Assembly (NCBI GenBank): GCA_030068075.1
Contig: CM057844.1
Span: 14,182,001 to 14,246,000 of the forward strand
From: Paguma larvata
Taxonomy: Eukaryota > Chordata > Mammalia > Carnivora > Viverridae
Reading direction: 5' to 3'
Length of the DNA: 64,000 nt
A model generated the notes under the pieces. That model was not told the DNA's origin. It ran no database searches and was given only the letters and a program-made list of their open reading frames with translations. Both the position numbers and the translations under genes were made by a program. Shown here piece after piece: positions 1-12,059 of this stretch (position 1 is the first letter of the stretch; each line of letters begins with the position of its first letter).

Positions 1-717
1 TAGTTCTAAGATAAGATTTTTAGGCTCTAAGAGTTTCTTTCCTTATTGTTGAGTTTTAAGAATTCCTTGTATATTTTGTATACAAGTCTTGTATAAGACA
101 CATGTTTTGCAATTAGTTCCTCCCATTCTTTCATTTTCTTAACTGTCTTTTGCAGGGCAGAAGTTTTAAATTTTAATAAAATGCAACATATCAATTTTCT
201 CTTTTATAGATTGTGCTTTTGGTATTGCATCTAAAAATTCATCTTTCAATCTAAAATCATATAGATTTTCTCCTATATTTTCTTCTACAACCTTTATAGT
301 TTTACACTTTACATTTAGATCTATGATTCATTTCGAGTTAATTTTTGTGATAAGTTTAAGTATCTGGGGACTAGCACCATTTATTGAAAAAACTGTCTTT
401 TCTCCACTGAATTGCCTTTGAGTCCTTGTCAAGCATAAATTGATTATATTTGTGTGGGTCTATTTCTAGGCTCTCTCTTCTGTTTCAGTACTCTTCCCCC
501 AACCCACTTCTATGCTGTCTTGATTATTACAGCTTTATAGTAAATTTTGACATTGGGTAGTATAAGTCCTCCAACTCTGTTCTTCTTTTTTAGTATTGTC
601 TTAGTTATTCTAGGTCTTTTGCTTTTCAATATACACATTAGAATTAGTTTGTTGACATCTACAAAATAATTGCTGGAATTTTTATTGGGATTGCATTGAA
701 TCTATAGAGGATGTTGG
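1..717 (-). mobile_element. Old L1 fragment (3' part of ORF2, reverse orientation)
   Basis: The plus strand matches the antisense of the L1 ORF2 end, for example the motifs around 515-560 (tgctgtcttgattattacag, then tttatagta) and 690-705 (attgcattgaatctatag). It is decayed, with many stops in the ORF2 sense. It runs off the left window edge. Confidence 0.8.
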
Positions 718-981
718 AAAGAATTGACATCTCTGAGACTTAGCAAAAACCATGGGGGAGGGGAAGAGGGGAAAGGAAAAAAAAAGACACAGAGGGGGAG
801 GGAGACAAAACATAAGAGACTCTCAAAGACTAAGAACAAACTGAGGGTGAGGGGGGTGAGGGAGGGGGGAGAGTGGGTGACGGGCATTAAAGAGGGTACT
901 TGTTGGGGTGAACACTGGGTGTTATATGGAAACCAATTTGAAAATAAATTATTTAAATAAAAAAAAAGAATTGACATCTCT
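718..981 (+). mobile_element. Carnivore L1 3' end, 5'-truncated, with target-site duplication
   Basis: The insert 735-964 is the G-rich 3'UTR of a carnivore L1: CCATGGGGGAGGGG at the left, then aacactgggtgttatatgga, aaccaatttg and a short A-rich tail. It is flanked by a 17-bp direct repeat (aaagaattgacatctct) at 718-734 and 965-981. This is a 5'-truncated retrotransposition into the end of the older antisense L1. The exact repeat suggests it is fairly young. Confidence 0.9.
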
Positions 982-1322
982 GGTCAGGACTGTCAACCAA
1001 TGACAGATGGGAACTGACTGATAAATACCCAAGCTTTCCCAGCCCTCAGATAGGATGAGTTATGCAGTGTTTCCCAGAGTCCTCAGCAGGATCAAGCACC
1101 AGTCGCTCACAGTGGCACCTTTTATGACCTGTTTACTCTCCTCTGCTCACTTCCCCATCCTCTTACTGTCAGCAACTAGACCCTAAGACCTGACCTTTAC
1201 CACCCACCTGCTTATACTCACTAACCTTTGTCGTAGATTTTTCCTTAAGATCTTCTTTCTGTCTTTCCTTTTAACTCCTGCAAATGAACCCAAAACTGCC
1301 TATCAGGTAGTGGCAACAGGCC
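982..1322. other. Intergenic, no feature recognised
   Basis: Ordinary AT-rich DNA between the L1 insertion and the LTR. I see no ORF, repeat or RNA gene that I can name. Confidence 0.5.
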
Positions 1323-1740
1323 TGACAAGGCCTGACAGCAGCCCAGACCACCCTGACCATTTGAGCTAAATGACTTGCACCTGCATAGATGGACCATTGG
1401 CATGACTCCCTGGAATGACTGGTACTCGCCTTTACCTCATTATAATGCTAAAATCTCCACCCAAGGAGGAGACTCATTTACATAACATACAATTTATGTA
1501 TAGGAGGTTTCCTTAAGGTGCGTGTGCACCGCTTCTACATATGATGACACGGCTTCCCTATGTAAATATTCATCGTAACCCTAAACAAAAGGAACCGAGT
1601 TACTCTCTCTCGGGAAGTCATGGCTTTCGAAGCCATTCTCTTTGATCTTCTTATTTGCTCCAAATAAAGTTTTCTTTGTGCAACAACTCACCTCATGCAA
1701 TTTGCGTGACTCACCAGAGAACGAACTCCCTTTGGTTCAG
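1323..1740 (+). mobile_element. Probable solo LTR of an endogenous retrovirus
   Basis: The segment begins TGACAAGG and has a U3-like body. AATAAA at 1663-1668 is followed by a GT/TG-rich U5-like stretch, ending near GGTTCA. No gag, pol or env sequence lies beside it, so it looks like a solo LTR. The borders are approximate and the family was not assigned. Confidence 0.55.
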
Positions 1741-2380
1741 TCACATTACTAATGTTTCCTGTAATCACCTCCCAAATAAACTACTTTCCCTCAGAACCTC
1801 ATCTTAGGGTTTGTTTCTGGGAGATCCAGACTAAGAGCTGTGACACTACAGGAAAACGAAAGACAGGCTCAAATAAGGCAACTTTCCTAAATGTACCCAG
1901 GTTCCAGAGTGGTACCAGGCCTATCCAATCTAGAAAAAACTCCCAGTTCTATAATTTAATACCTACTCAGGGCACTCAAATTTAGTCTTTAACTTAAGAC
2001 GCAGAAAACAAGTACCTCTCAAGCCTGATATCTCTTTAGAAGGCAGGGAGGGTGGGGAGATAGAAATGAAGCACATTTAATTTCAACAAGCATGCTCGTG
2101 CATGAAAATCTACCTCAAAATAACTAAAATGGTAAAAGATGTGTTGCTATTTTAAAGCCAGAAGATTTAGATTTGCCTCAGGCAGCTTTTAGCTTCTAGA
2201 GTTTTATGGCTCACTGGTTTCAGGTTAGAAAATTAAAATTGCAAAGGCATGTTGTGGTTTCAGTCTCTGCCATTCTTTCATAATTTTGTAGCACAAGGGT
2301 TTTTCCAGGGAGGGAGACAAGGGTGGGGTAGAAATCTAGGGTGGAAGGAGAGAAAGGTACCAAGAGAACTGATCCAACTA
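1741..2380. other. Intergenic, no feature recognised
   Basis: Single-copy-looking DNA. The only open frames are short and lack any recognisable domain. Confidence 0.5.
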
Positions 2381-2389
2381 TCTGTCTTT

Positions 2390-2990
2390 ATTTTTAACAA
2401 CCTTTAAAGCAAGTCATGCACAATGAACACTCCAGAAACACCAGACATTTGTTGGAAAAAAAATCCTCTGGGGATGCACTTCTTGAGAGGAGAAAATGGC
2501 TTCATAAAGAAAGGATGCAAAAACACTGTGCTCTCTTTATTTGCAACTGCAGAATGAAATAGCCACTATACCAAGTCCTCAGTCAGCTGCAAAAACAATG
2601 TATGTAATCTGATATTTATTTTTGCTGAAATGGAGCCACAGCTCTGCCATTGCAAAACACCCAGAGAGCCTTCGCTGACCTTGGGGGGAGTGCGGCCTAA
2701 AGAAACATCCTCGCTTTTGCAATTTAATTTTTCTTCAAGAACACAGGCCGGAGTTAGAGGAATTTCTGTCCAGCTTTTGGAGGAAAAGCCAAAAATGAAT
2801 TAATTAAGCTTATCTGACAGCCTTTAGAAAATATATCAGCCCTTTATTATGCTACAGTATCAGCCAAAACTTGTTTTACTTTTCCTGGGAGGAACTGGAT
2901 TGGAGCTGCCGATCAGGAAAGAAGTGCTTGGTTGTCTCAGCCCACACGTTCAAGCAATTTAAATCTGATCTCCAGGAGACCTGACATCAT
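2390..2990. promoter_or_regulatory. Possible conserved non-coding element
   Basis: This 600-bp stretch has no recognisable repeat among repeat-rich neighbours. It contains homeodomain-like AATTAATTAA (2798-2807), TTATCT and several TTTGCAA/TTGCAAA half-sites. It looks like constrained regulatory DNA rather than decayed transposon, but I cannot test conservation from one sequence. Confidence 0.25.
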
Positions 2991-3089
2991 AAAGGGAAAT
3001 TGTGTTCAGGCCTCCTAGTGTATGAAACATTACCTCAACACTGTTGGATTTCTCATCCATTACCACTGTTTCTCTCTTTCCCTGTATCA

Positions 3090-3470
3090 CCAAACTTCAT
3101 GGGAGAGAAATTACTGTTCCACTACTTCACCATCTAGTCTTTCATTAACTCTAAGAGCTGCTGCCGTAGAACTCTTGAATGATGCCGTTCTTTTGAAGGT
3201 CATTGAGGACTTCACCGTGTCCAACACGCTAAGCATTTTTCATGGACTGGGCCATCTGACCTTACCTCTCCACCTCTCCTGCCATTCTAAGCCTTGTGTT
3301 TCCTTGTCTTTTGTTGACATGGTCCTTCTCTTTTCCCTATGCCTCCTCCTGGCCCTTCCTAGTGGTCATCCTCCAAGATTCTTTCTTCCAACCTCCTACT
3401 CTTTATATTCACGCTCTCAACAAGCGCTCATTCCCATACTTTCAACTGAAGCTTCAGCAGCCATCTTGAC
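3090..3470 (+). mobile_element. L2 LINE fragment (ORF2-like), decayed
   Basis: The stretch resembles the L2 reverse-transcriptase region in sense orientation (attgaggacttcaccgtgtc ... ctccacctctcctgccattc). A 156-codon open frame spans it by chance, but its protein has no intact RT motif. Confidence 0.45.
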
Positions 3471-4561
3471 TAAGGAAGTCCCTGGAGGGTAGAAATCCCC
3501 AGGGGAGGATGCGGAAGAACATTAGAAGGAATGAGGTCCCCTGATGATTTTGCTGAAGCCACTGTACCTATCCTGCCTGCCTACCTCCAGATTTCTTTTG
3601 CAGGCTAGAATAAACCTTGTGTTTAAGTCACTGTTATTTTGGATTTTCTGTTATATGCAACAGAATCTAATTTAAATAATAAAAATGGGTATAATAACGC
3701 CTTCTCATAAAGTTAGTATAAGCTTTATATGATATAAGTCATGTGCCTAGCTCCTGTGCCTAGCCAGACCTAGCCCATGTAGTCAAATATTGTAGATTTT
3801 ACTATAAACTCTGTGCCTGCATTCCCAACTTCATGATGCACCAAATCACAGAATGTCAACTATACTCAAAACAAATTCCTTCCAAAACAAGCTCTTCCTC
3901 TGATTGCCTTATTCTTTGGTTTATGACATGACTAATATCTTATTAACCAAGGTTTTGGTTATTCTAATTTTTTTGGTAATATTGAATCAGTTGCTAAATG
4001 CTATTGATCTAGTCCTTCACATTTTCTCCAATTAATTCCCTCATATTTTCTCTGTAAATCCCCTAGTTGAAACTTTATTACCTACCCAAAATATTGCGAT
4101 TGTCAACTCAATTGGTTCCCCACTTCCTGTGTATCTTCCTACTTCAAGTTATCCTACTGAAACCCTCAAATACGTCTTCCAAAAGCAGTGCTCTAATTTT
4201 GTTATTCCTCTGACGAAAAACCTTAGTGGCTTGTCATTGCCTACTGAGTTAGACAACATGGTCTTCAAGTTGGTGCTTGAGACCCCAAACTATATCTTCT
4301 GATTCTCACCTCCATCTCCTTCCATGCCAATCAATCTAGATTCTTCTATTTGCCTTCTGCTTTCTTAATTCTGTTTTTTGGCTCACATTTCACTCACCAA
4401 AAATGTCCTCTTCTTACTCCACTCCCTACATTTCAATATCTTAGCTAATTTTCAAAGCTTCACAGAAATACTATCACTCCTAAAAATCCCCTACTTCCAA
4501 AACAGATGTGATTTTCCCTTTACTCAAAGCACTTTGGAGCTCTCTAATGGTGCTTGTGCTA

Positions 4562-4973
4562 CAGCAGTCGTTATCACATTTTAGGGAAGATCTTAATTAT
4601 CTGGGAGAACTTTGAAAATACAGATTGCCAACTCCCAGAGATCCTGATTCAGGTCGGGGGAGGGGTCTGAGATCTGCAATTCTTTTTTTTTTTTAAATGT
4701 TTATTTATTTTTGAGAGAGAGAGAGAGAATGAATGGGGCGGGGGCAGAGAGAGATGGAGATACAGAATCCAAAGGCAGGCTTCAGGCTCTGAGCTGTCAG
4801 CACAGAGTCCTATGCAGGGTTTGAACTCATGAGCCACAAGACCATGATCTGAGCTGAAGTCAGATGCCCAGTTGATTGAGCCACCCAGGTGCCCCTGACA
4901 TCTACATTTCTAACAAATCCCCAGGTGATACTGATGCTGCTGGTGCAGGCACTACACACTAAGAACTACCTTC
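4562..4973 (+). mobile_element. MER5A-like hAT fragment split by a SINE
   Basis: The left half starts CAGCAGTCGTTATCAC and contains gatcctgattcagg. The right half (4896-4973) contains tttctaacaaatccccagg and gatgctgctgg, ending aagaactac. Both match the non-autonomous hAT-Charlie element MER5A, which encodes nothing. Confidence 0.85.
4683..4895 (-). mobile_element. Carnivore tRNA-Lys SINE (SINEC_Fc-like)
   Basis: Reverse orientation: poly-T head, TTTATTTATTTTTGAGAGAGAG, then the CT-rich body and tRNA-like A/B boxes ending GAGCCACCCAGGTGCCCC. Imperfect flanks (atctgcaattc and atctacatttc) look like the target duplication. Confidence 0.95.
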
Positions 4974-5100
4974 TGGTGATCTGGATCTTACTCACTTTCT
5001 ATACTGTAAACTTCTTGAGATCAGACAATATGGCTTATTCCAAACTTTGTATTTCCAATGCTCCCAGCACACAGTAGATACTTAATAAGTGTTTATTAAA

Positions 5101-7184
5101 ATTGAACTGGATAGAACAAGAGGCCAAACAAAGTTGGCAAGGACCTTTTGAAGCCATGTTCAATTGTTGGTTTCCATCATACAGAAAGAACACATTTAAG
5201 TGCTTTTGCTGAGAGCGTAACCCAATTATTCCTGGTGTTAGCTGTTGTTCTTGGTTTCAGGAAGTGAGCTCACAGTATGTGCTTGGAGGAATGTTAGGTA
5301 TTGAAGGCAAGGACACGACGTGAATTCAGGGAAAGCAGTAGTTGAAGGGCTCCCCTAAAGGAAGAGGATAACAAAAATTCAACATTTGAGAAATTAACTA
5401 TGAAGGTTGCCATGGTAAGATAACAACAGATTTTAAATCTATAATTGTACCTGGAGAGAGGCATGTTAGAGTCCCCTCCATATACTTTTGTTTCCTTCTT
5501 ATGCTTTTAATGCTTCAGAAGCAAGTCACCCTGAATTCAAGTTGTGCTTCTAATTACCCTTATTATTATTCTCAGAAAGTTCTTTAGAACCAACATGATT
5601 TTTAGGAAAGAAAATTAATTGCGGCTTTTTTTGGTTTGGAAATGTGGGCAATGGGGTGTTCTGACAAATTTATGTCCTCTTTCCCTTCCGTGTGTAGATA
5701 ACAGACTGATAATTAACCTTCTGCCTGTCTACCCAGTCATCTAGTCAGATAATTTTTTCTCAGGGAGTGAGAGGACATTTTGCATATGGAAAGTGTTTTT
5801 GAAATGACAAGAAAATGAAGAACAAGTCAGCCAAAGAAACAACAAACGCCACAGTCATCCCCCAAAGACCTTTGTTCTTAGCTTTTCATATTTCATGTCA
5901 TACTTCTCATGAAATAAATCCTCCAGAAACAACAAAAGATAGATGGAGACCATTACAAGAGAGGATGTATATCAAATATGGATTTTTTATTTTAAAGAGG
6001 CAATTCAATTATACCCAGATGGAACATTAGAATCGTCACATCTCTGCATCATCGTTTTTCAGCAGCAGCACAGATGGTACCTTTTCATTTGCACTGCAGC
6101 CCAACATAGTGTGTTCAGCTGTCTGCTCCACCCCCATCATGAGTCCAAGTTTACACGTAAGAGGACATGTTGGTTGAGTTAACTCAGAGACCCTTGGGAA
6201 ACTGCGTTGCCTGGGGCCCTGACATTACTATTTTATAATATTTCCTTCTTCAAGGAAGCAGATGGGATTGCCAGACCGTGACTTTTATCTACTGTTCTTG
6301 AATGAGGCGCCCTAAGGCTTCCTGCCCCTTCCCAGAGACGGACCACAGATCTGCAGTGATGAGGAGAAGCAAGCAACATCTGCAGACCTTCTGTTAAAAG
6401 CTCTTATTTGTTTAAACATCCTGTTTCCTTGCTATTTATGTTTCTAGAAATTAGGGAGATGCTTATCCCTTCTTGTCCCAATACAGTTAAAAATTATAAT
6501 TGTTATCATCAAGGGCCCACAATTTATGTTCTGAGTGAAAAAAACAAAGCAAAATAAAACAAAACAAAACAGAGTGAAAAGACACTACCACCATCACCAT
6601 CATCACTACCGTCATCATCCCCACCTGACTGTTGGAATGGTTTGTTTGGGGACAGTAGCAGAAATTTTGCTTTCCCTAGGGAAATTACTATGGGCTTCTG
6701 GAGGCAACAAACCAGCTCAGGGATTTCAGGAGAATCCCAGTCAGGGAAGGTATTGGGTCACTAATCGCTGAGAAAAACTTCCACTAAAGAGAGAATGAAA
6801 TTGTCAGTTTATATTATGCTCTCCTGCAATTTCTGCTTCACTGTGATAAAACAGAATTGGCCAGGGAGCACAGCATCCCTAATTTTGGCATACATACCAG
6901 TCCTAGGACATTTCACAGTCTAGCATTTATTTATCAATTTAATTCTTGGCTTCCTAAGCTCACTGATTTTATAGACAGTGATAGGCACATATCATTTTCA
7001 ACATTTCATAGTTGTGTTAACTCTGTTCTCCTGTCCCTGGATGTTAATGCAGAGCTGCCGGTCCTTTGAAAAGTATTGTCTTCCCATTCTTCAGCCATTC
7101 CTGTATCCATACCCTTTGTCATGTTGCATTATAGCCTCCTCCAAAAAGAGGTCGAGCCTATTTCCCCAATTTTTGATCCCAATT
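5101..7184. other. Intergenic; one CAT/CAC-rich patch, otherwise nothing recognised
   Basis: No gene. A short (CAT)n-like patch lies at 6588-6622 (accaccatcaccatcatcac), next to an A-rich run of AAAAC units at 6539-6570. The rest looks like ordinary intergenic DNA. Confidence 0.5.
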
Positions 7185-7430
7185 TCATCCATGTGACTTG
7201 TTTTAGCCAATGGCATATTAGCAGATGTGAGTCAAACGGAGGCTTGAGAAAATCCTTATTCATTTCCATTGTGTTTCTGCTGTCTCCATGAGTGGAAGCC
7301 CAGGCCATCCTACTGGAGAATGAAAGACATGGAGCAAAGCTGAGTGGTTCCATTTGAGTTGTCCTATGTAAAGACAGTCTGGATCAACCAACAGCCGACT
7401 GACTCCTGTACCAGTCCTGTACCTTTCAAT
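7185..7430 (+). mobile_element. MaLR-type LTR fragment (MLT1-like)
   Basis: tgacttgttttagccaatgg and the following agatgtgagtcaaa and gaggcttgagaaa match the body of MLT1-class LTRs. Both ends are missing and the fragment is strongly diverged. Confidence 0.55.
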
Positions 7431-7609
7431 CCATTGTTCAGTTCTGGTTTTACCTCTAATGCAATCCTCAAGTTTGCTCATCTCTTGCCACCATCACTGC
7501 CCTCATAGGTAGAGACCTGTACCATATATCACTTGGATTTTGTAATGTCCTTTTAGATGGGGCCCCTACTTTCCCTCACATTTCCCTGCAAGCCTGTTCC
7601 TACTCAGCA

Positions 7610-8165
7610 GCCAAGGGACCTTTTAAAAACATAAATCAGATGGTGTTAGTCTTCTAGATAAACCTTTTGATGGGTTCTCCTTGTTCTTAGAATAAAATCC
7701 AATATGTTAACACAGTTCTCAAGGTTTTCATGCTGTGCTTCCTCACTGGAACTGCTAAAACTCTTACAAGTCTTCTGCTCCACTGATCTGCTCTTGTGTG
7801 TCCTCAAATAAGCCAGGCCCATTCCCATCCTAGAGTCTTTGTCCTTGTTGATCCCTCTGCCTGAAATGCCCTTTCCCCAGCAATGCTAACCATCAGCTTT
7901 ATGTCCTCCATCAGTTCCTGCTTCAGTATCACCTCCTCCTGAGAGCCTCTCTTCCTGTGTCTAACAGTCCTCTCCCAAGTTGCAATCAGAGCATCTAGAT
8001 GATTTCTTCCATAATATTCATCAAAATCTGTAATTATCCTATTTATTTATTTGCTTTTTTGTTGGTTGCCTTCCTAGTTAGAATGTAAGTTAGACAAGAT
8101 CTTGATTTTCTTATTTTCCCTGGTATTTTCAGCACCTGGCCTACAGTCAGTGCTTTGTATATGTG
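7610..8165 (+). mobile_element. L2 LINE 3' region
   Basis: Motifs in L2 order: cataaatcagatggtgttag, cctctgcctgaaatgccctt, a tcctcctgagagcc block, then tagttagaatgtaagttaga and the cacctggcctacagtcagtg terminus. Confidence 0.8.
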
Positions 8166-8194
8166 TGTATGAGAGATTAAAACTGGAGGACTCT

Positions 8195-8500
8195 TACAGA
8201 CACACATCTTATATATGTATATAATATGTACATAAAATATATATTAGTTTATGTATACATATAAATTATATATATAATGTGTATATATGCATATATATAT
8301 ATACACATATATATATTAGTTTTCTATGGGAAACTCATACATTACCAATACATATATGTAATGAGTATTTGTGTATATGTTAATGAGTCTTCTTTAAGTT
8401 TATTTGCATAATCATGTTTATGTGGAACATACATATGTGCAATCTATTGTATATGTATAATGTACATATATATGTAATGAGTCCTTTATTTTAACCTGAC
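8195..8500. repeat. AT/TATATG-rich microsatellite region
   Basis: Runs of TATATA, CATATATG and ATATGTAT alternate over about 300 bp, with the densest part at 8260-8330. Much of it is self-complementary. Confidence 0.85.
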
Positions 8501-8935
8501 ACATACATATATGCAATTTACTCTTTAGAGTTCTGCATTATATAAAAATATAACTTGAACATCTTTTTGTAAGCAGATATAAGCCTACCTCATTAAGTCT
8601 TTAGAGTATTCCTTTCTATGAATATACTATAATGTACTTAGTCAACATAAGCTAGTGCTAAGATTATTCCCATTCTAATGAGGAGGAAACAAAGGTTAAG
8701 GAAGATAAATCATTTGCCCAAGACAGCCAGTATTGGACCCGGTGCCCGAGTCCCAGTGGTGGGATGAGTCAGTACAGGCCTGATCTAGCACTCATATGGC
8801 ACACACATGGATGGAGGCAAATTTGTTGGGGGCTCAGTCCCTGTTGATGTTGCATTTCTTTGTCTATGGCTTTCTGATGACCATCTTCCCCCCAGTGAAA
8901 TCATCTTCCAACAGGTTGAATGAGCTCACATATGT

Positions 8936-9110
8936 TAGTGGTTTTAAATGTTAGTGCCCATAAAATCACCTAGAGGTCCTGTTAAAACACAGATTTCTAG
9001 GTCCTACCCTAGAGATCTGGGCTGGAGGCTGAAATTCTGCATTTCTAACAAATTCTTAGACAATGGTGATGCTTCTAGTCCATGGAGCATACTTTGGATA
9101 TGTGAAGTGC
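8936..9110 (+). mobile_element. MER5A-like hAT fragment
   Basis: Contains aaaatcacctagaggtcctg, ctgcatttctaacaaattct and gtgatgcttctagtccatgg, in the order of MER5A. Confidence 0.75.
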
Positions 9111-9354
9111 TCCATAAGCATGAAAGCCCACACAAATTCAGGAGAATGTGAACTTTAAGTTTTCATTAAGTCTCCACTGAATGCATGGTGACAGGCATTA
9201 TAGTGAAAAGAACCCATCATACAGGGCCTCACCCATGAAGATTTAAGAATTTAGTTTTTGAAAATGAAATATGTGTCACAAAGACAGAAATTTTTATACA
9301 GTGCAGAGTGAGATAAGCGACAGAGACATATTCTTTAATTAGAAACCAGTTCTG

Positions 9355-9468
9355 GGGGCACCTGGCTGGCTCAGTCAGGAGAGCATGCAACTCAATTTTA
9401 GGGTCATGAGTTCAAGCCCAATGTTGGGTGTGGTGTTTATTTATAAATAAATAAATACTAAAAAAAAT
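9355..9468 (+). mobile_element. Short carnivore tRNA-Lys SINE
   Basis: GGGGCACCTGGCTGGCTCAG, then GGGTCATGAGTTCAAGCCC and a TAAATAAATAAATACTAAAAAAA tail. It lacks the CT-rich body. The flanks (agttctgg and agtctggg) are roughly duplicated. Confidence 0.9.
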
Positions 9469-9689
9469 AGTCTGGGTGAAAGAAACACTCTACTTAGTGC
9501 AGACCATTGGATTTTTGGCCTGTGCTTACTAAATACTGATTTTTTTTGATAAATCTTCCCTCATTTTAATGTGTGCCAAATTAGCATCCTCCCAGAATTC
9601 ATTGATGACTGGTTTGAACCTCTGCTTGCTAACTCATTGTTTAGCTCAGACGCTCCTAAGAGCCACATCATCAGGAAGGGAGGCTGTGT

Positions 9690-9920
9690 TAGGGCCGGTT
9701 CCTTAGAGCAGAGCTTACGATGAGGGCTCTTGTGCAAGTGATTTATTTAGAAGGAGCTTTGGGGAGAAAACTGTGACTGGGTGAAGCAGGGCAGCAGTAG
9801 AACAAGGATGTGGTCTCATCTGTGGCCAAGCCTGACTTCATGGAGCACCTGACTCTAAGGCACGAAGAACTGTCTCAACGTAGGGGGGCTGGCCTTTAGT
9901 ACCCCAATGTCAGTCAGTCA
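9690..9920 (+). repeat. Unassigned ancient interspersed repeat, copy 1
   Basis: The stretch (gagggctcttgtgcaagtga then tttatttagaaggagctttg) resembles the one at about 22555-22800 in content and order. I recognise the pattern as dispersed but cannot name the family. Confidence 0.4.
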
Positions 9921-10384
9921 TCAACAGTGGGTTGCCCTGGGTGCTGTGACATCTTCTCCCAGGTGAGGCACCTCCCATCAGCACTTTCAGTAGGGCCCGT
10001 ACAGGTCCAGGGGTCCTTCTATTGCAGCTCCCTGAACTCCTGCCTTTCCCTCATTTCCATCCCAATTCTTACAATCTTTGTAAAAGTTCATTTTTTAAAA
10101 TTTTATTTAGCAAGCATAATACTCTAGGCACTAGGCATTTGTAAGGTCAGGGGCTGAACTTTTCTGTCTCAAAGCCCACAGTGATGTCATTTGATACTGA
10201 AATCTGTCCTTGCAGCTGCAGAGAGAAGTTGGGTGAGCTCTCTCCAGGCCACACACATGTAATTCACCTGGTGTATAATGTAATTGCCTACCTCTTCTCT
10301 CACTTCTTGTTAAGCCCAATGAATGCTGAAATATCTGCTCACCAGGATCTTTGTAAACCCAGGTCTTATGTTGTTGTAGTACAC

Positions 10385-10805
10385 TGAGTAGTGCGATCCC
10401 AAAGATATTAGGTCCTAATCTCTGGAAATGATTAACCTTACTTTATATGAAAAAGGGGTCTTTGTAGACATAATTATTAAGAATCTTGAGAGGCAGAGAT
10501 TACCCTAAACTATACAAATGAGACTTATGTGCAATCACGAGTGTCTTTGAGGTAGAGAAAAATTTGACAGGGGAGAAAGCAATATGAAGACAGAGGCAGA
10601 GATCGAGTGATGTGGGCACACCAAAGCACGCCAGCAGCCAGAAGAAGCAAGAAGAGATTCTCCACTCTAGCCTCCATAGGGACAATGGCTCTATCAGCAC
10701 CTTGATTTCAGACGTCCAGCCTCCAGAACAGTGAGAGAACAAAGTGCTGTCATTTAAAGCCACCAAGTTGTGGTAATTTGTTGTAGCAGCCCTAGAAAAC
10801 TGAGA
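10385..10805 (+). mobile_element. MaLR LTR (MLT1-like), nearly complete
   Basis: Contains tattaggtcctaatctctgg, ggtctttgtagacataatta, aggcagagatcgagtgatg, ccttgatttcagacgtccag and the end gtggtaatttgttgtagcag with ccctagaaaac. Together these are the diagnostic blocks of MLT1 LTRs in order. Confidence 0.85.
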
Positions 10806-10859
10806 GCAGTTGTGACATTACCTGTTTCTGGAGTTAGCTGGCTGCCCTACTCTCTCCCA

Positions 10860-11150
10860 CAACACATACTTCATCATAGTGAGGCCTGTTTCTGCAGCTC
10901 ACATGCCACCTCCTAGGCAGCTTCCTAGATCTTTCATCCCACCATCTTCAGGCTCTGGTCTGAGTAGACACCCCTCCTCTGTCTTCCAGAGTTCCTTGAA
11001 CAATCTTCTCTTATTGCTTTTGCTCTGTTCTTTTATATGACCTTCCCAGTTCAATCTCCCTGTGAAATTCTAAATCCTTAGGGTTTTATTTATGTCTATA
11101 TTCCCTCATCCTGGCACAGTGCTGAGTGCAAAGTGGCTTCCTGGTATTTG
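10860..11150 (+). mobile_element. Possible L2 fragment
   Basis: cacatgccacctcctaggca and the later tgtctatattccctcatcct with ggcacagtgctgagtg resemble the L2 3' end. Diverged, so tentative. Confidence 0.4.
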
Positions 11151-12055
11151 TTTCTTGACATGAAGAGGAAGTAGATGCTGCTGTTCCGCAGTTAAAGGGG
11201 GGAGATTCAGGGGCTTGTGAGGCCTCACATCACCGGCCAAACCTCACTGGACTTGGGCAGGTGGTAGTTCTCCTGGCTCAGATGCCCTGTAGAGGCTTCC
11301 CCCCCACCCTCCCCACCCCCTCTCCCCCATGAACTTGACAGTCCAGCCTACCTGCCCAGCCTCCTCTGAAGCTTTCTGAGGCCTCAGGCCTGGGTATTCC
11401 CTTTGGCTTTGTGTCCACAGAGCCCATGTTTATTTTCTGCTCAGCTCTTCTTATGTTTGTTTGCTCTCTCTGCTCTCCTTCTCCCAATCAGCCGTGACTC
11501 ACAACCTCAAATGTTATAATTATTTTGTCATTATTTTGAGGAGTCACATGATTTCCCTCATTATCATCTTTGGGGGCTAGAATGGGGGTTGGCCAGCAGT
11601 ATTTTATTTCTCAGGGCCAAGCTGAGGGACGTAAAGCAAGTGACAAGTTCAATAACCTGGGGGTCACATTAGTGTTCTAGTGATCTAGTTGCTCTGAGGA
11701 GATGGCGGCTAAATGTGGAATTTAAAAATTAAGGATTGGGCTTCAGTCAAGGGGATGATGTTAGGGTCTTTTTAATTCTTCCTCTATAAATTTGCTTTCC
11801 AACTCATACTTCCTGGACAAAATTTATAGTCAAATTTGATAGTCTCTTCTAAAACCTGACAGTTTTCTTTCTATTAGTATCCAAGAAAAGTAGATAAATA
11901 TTTTGTCTTTTTTTTTTTAAACATTAGGTAGGGAGCCTCCAAGGTGGGGGTGTGGTTGTATTTTCTCCCCTTTATAAGCTGTTTGGAAGCCACTGTAATG
12001 TTGTAATTATGAAACCTGGGTTCTGGGAGAGGTTTTAATAATTTATTCACAAAGT
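11151..12055. other. Intergenic, no feature recognised
   Basis: A C-rich patch (11300-11326) and a T9 run near 11911 are the only compositional features. No gene. Confidence 0.5.
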
Positions 12056-12059
12056 GGCT

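Larger units (their letters stand above)
4100..5100 (+). mobile_element. L2 LINE 3' end, interrupted by MER5A-like and SINE insertions
   Basis: 4100-4560 reads as L2 3' sequence. 4974-5100 is the classic L2 terminus (aacttcttgagatcagac ... cccagcacacagtagatact). A MER5A-like DNA transposon (4562-4973) and, inside that, a SINE (4683-4895) split it. Confidence 0.75.

Noticed and set aside
3022..3492. 156-codon plus-strand open frame
   Set aside because: It overlaps L2-like sequence, has no recognisable protein family, and no splice or promoter context.
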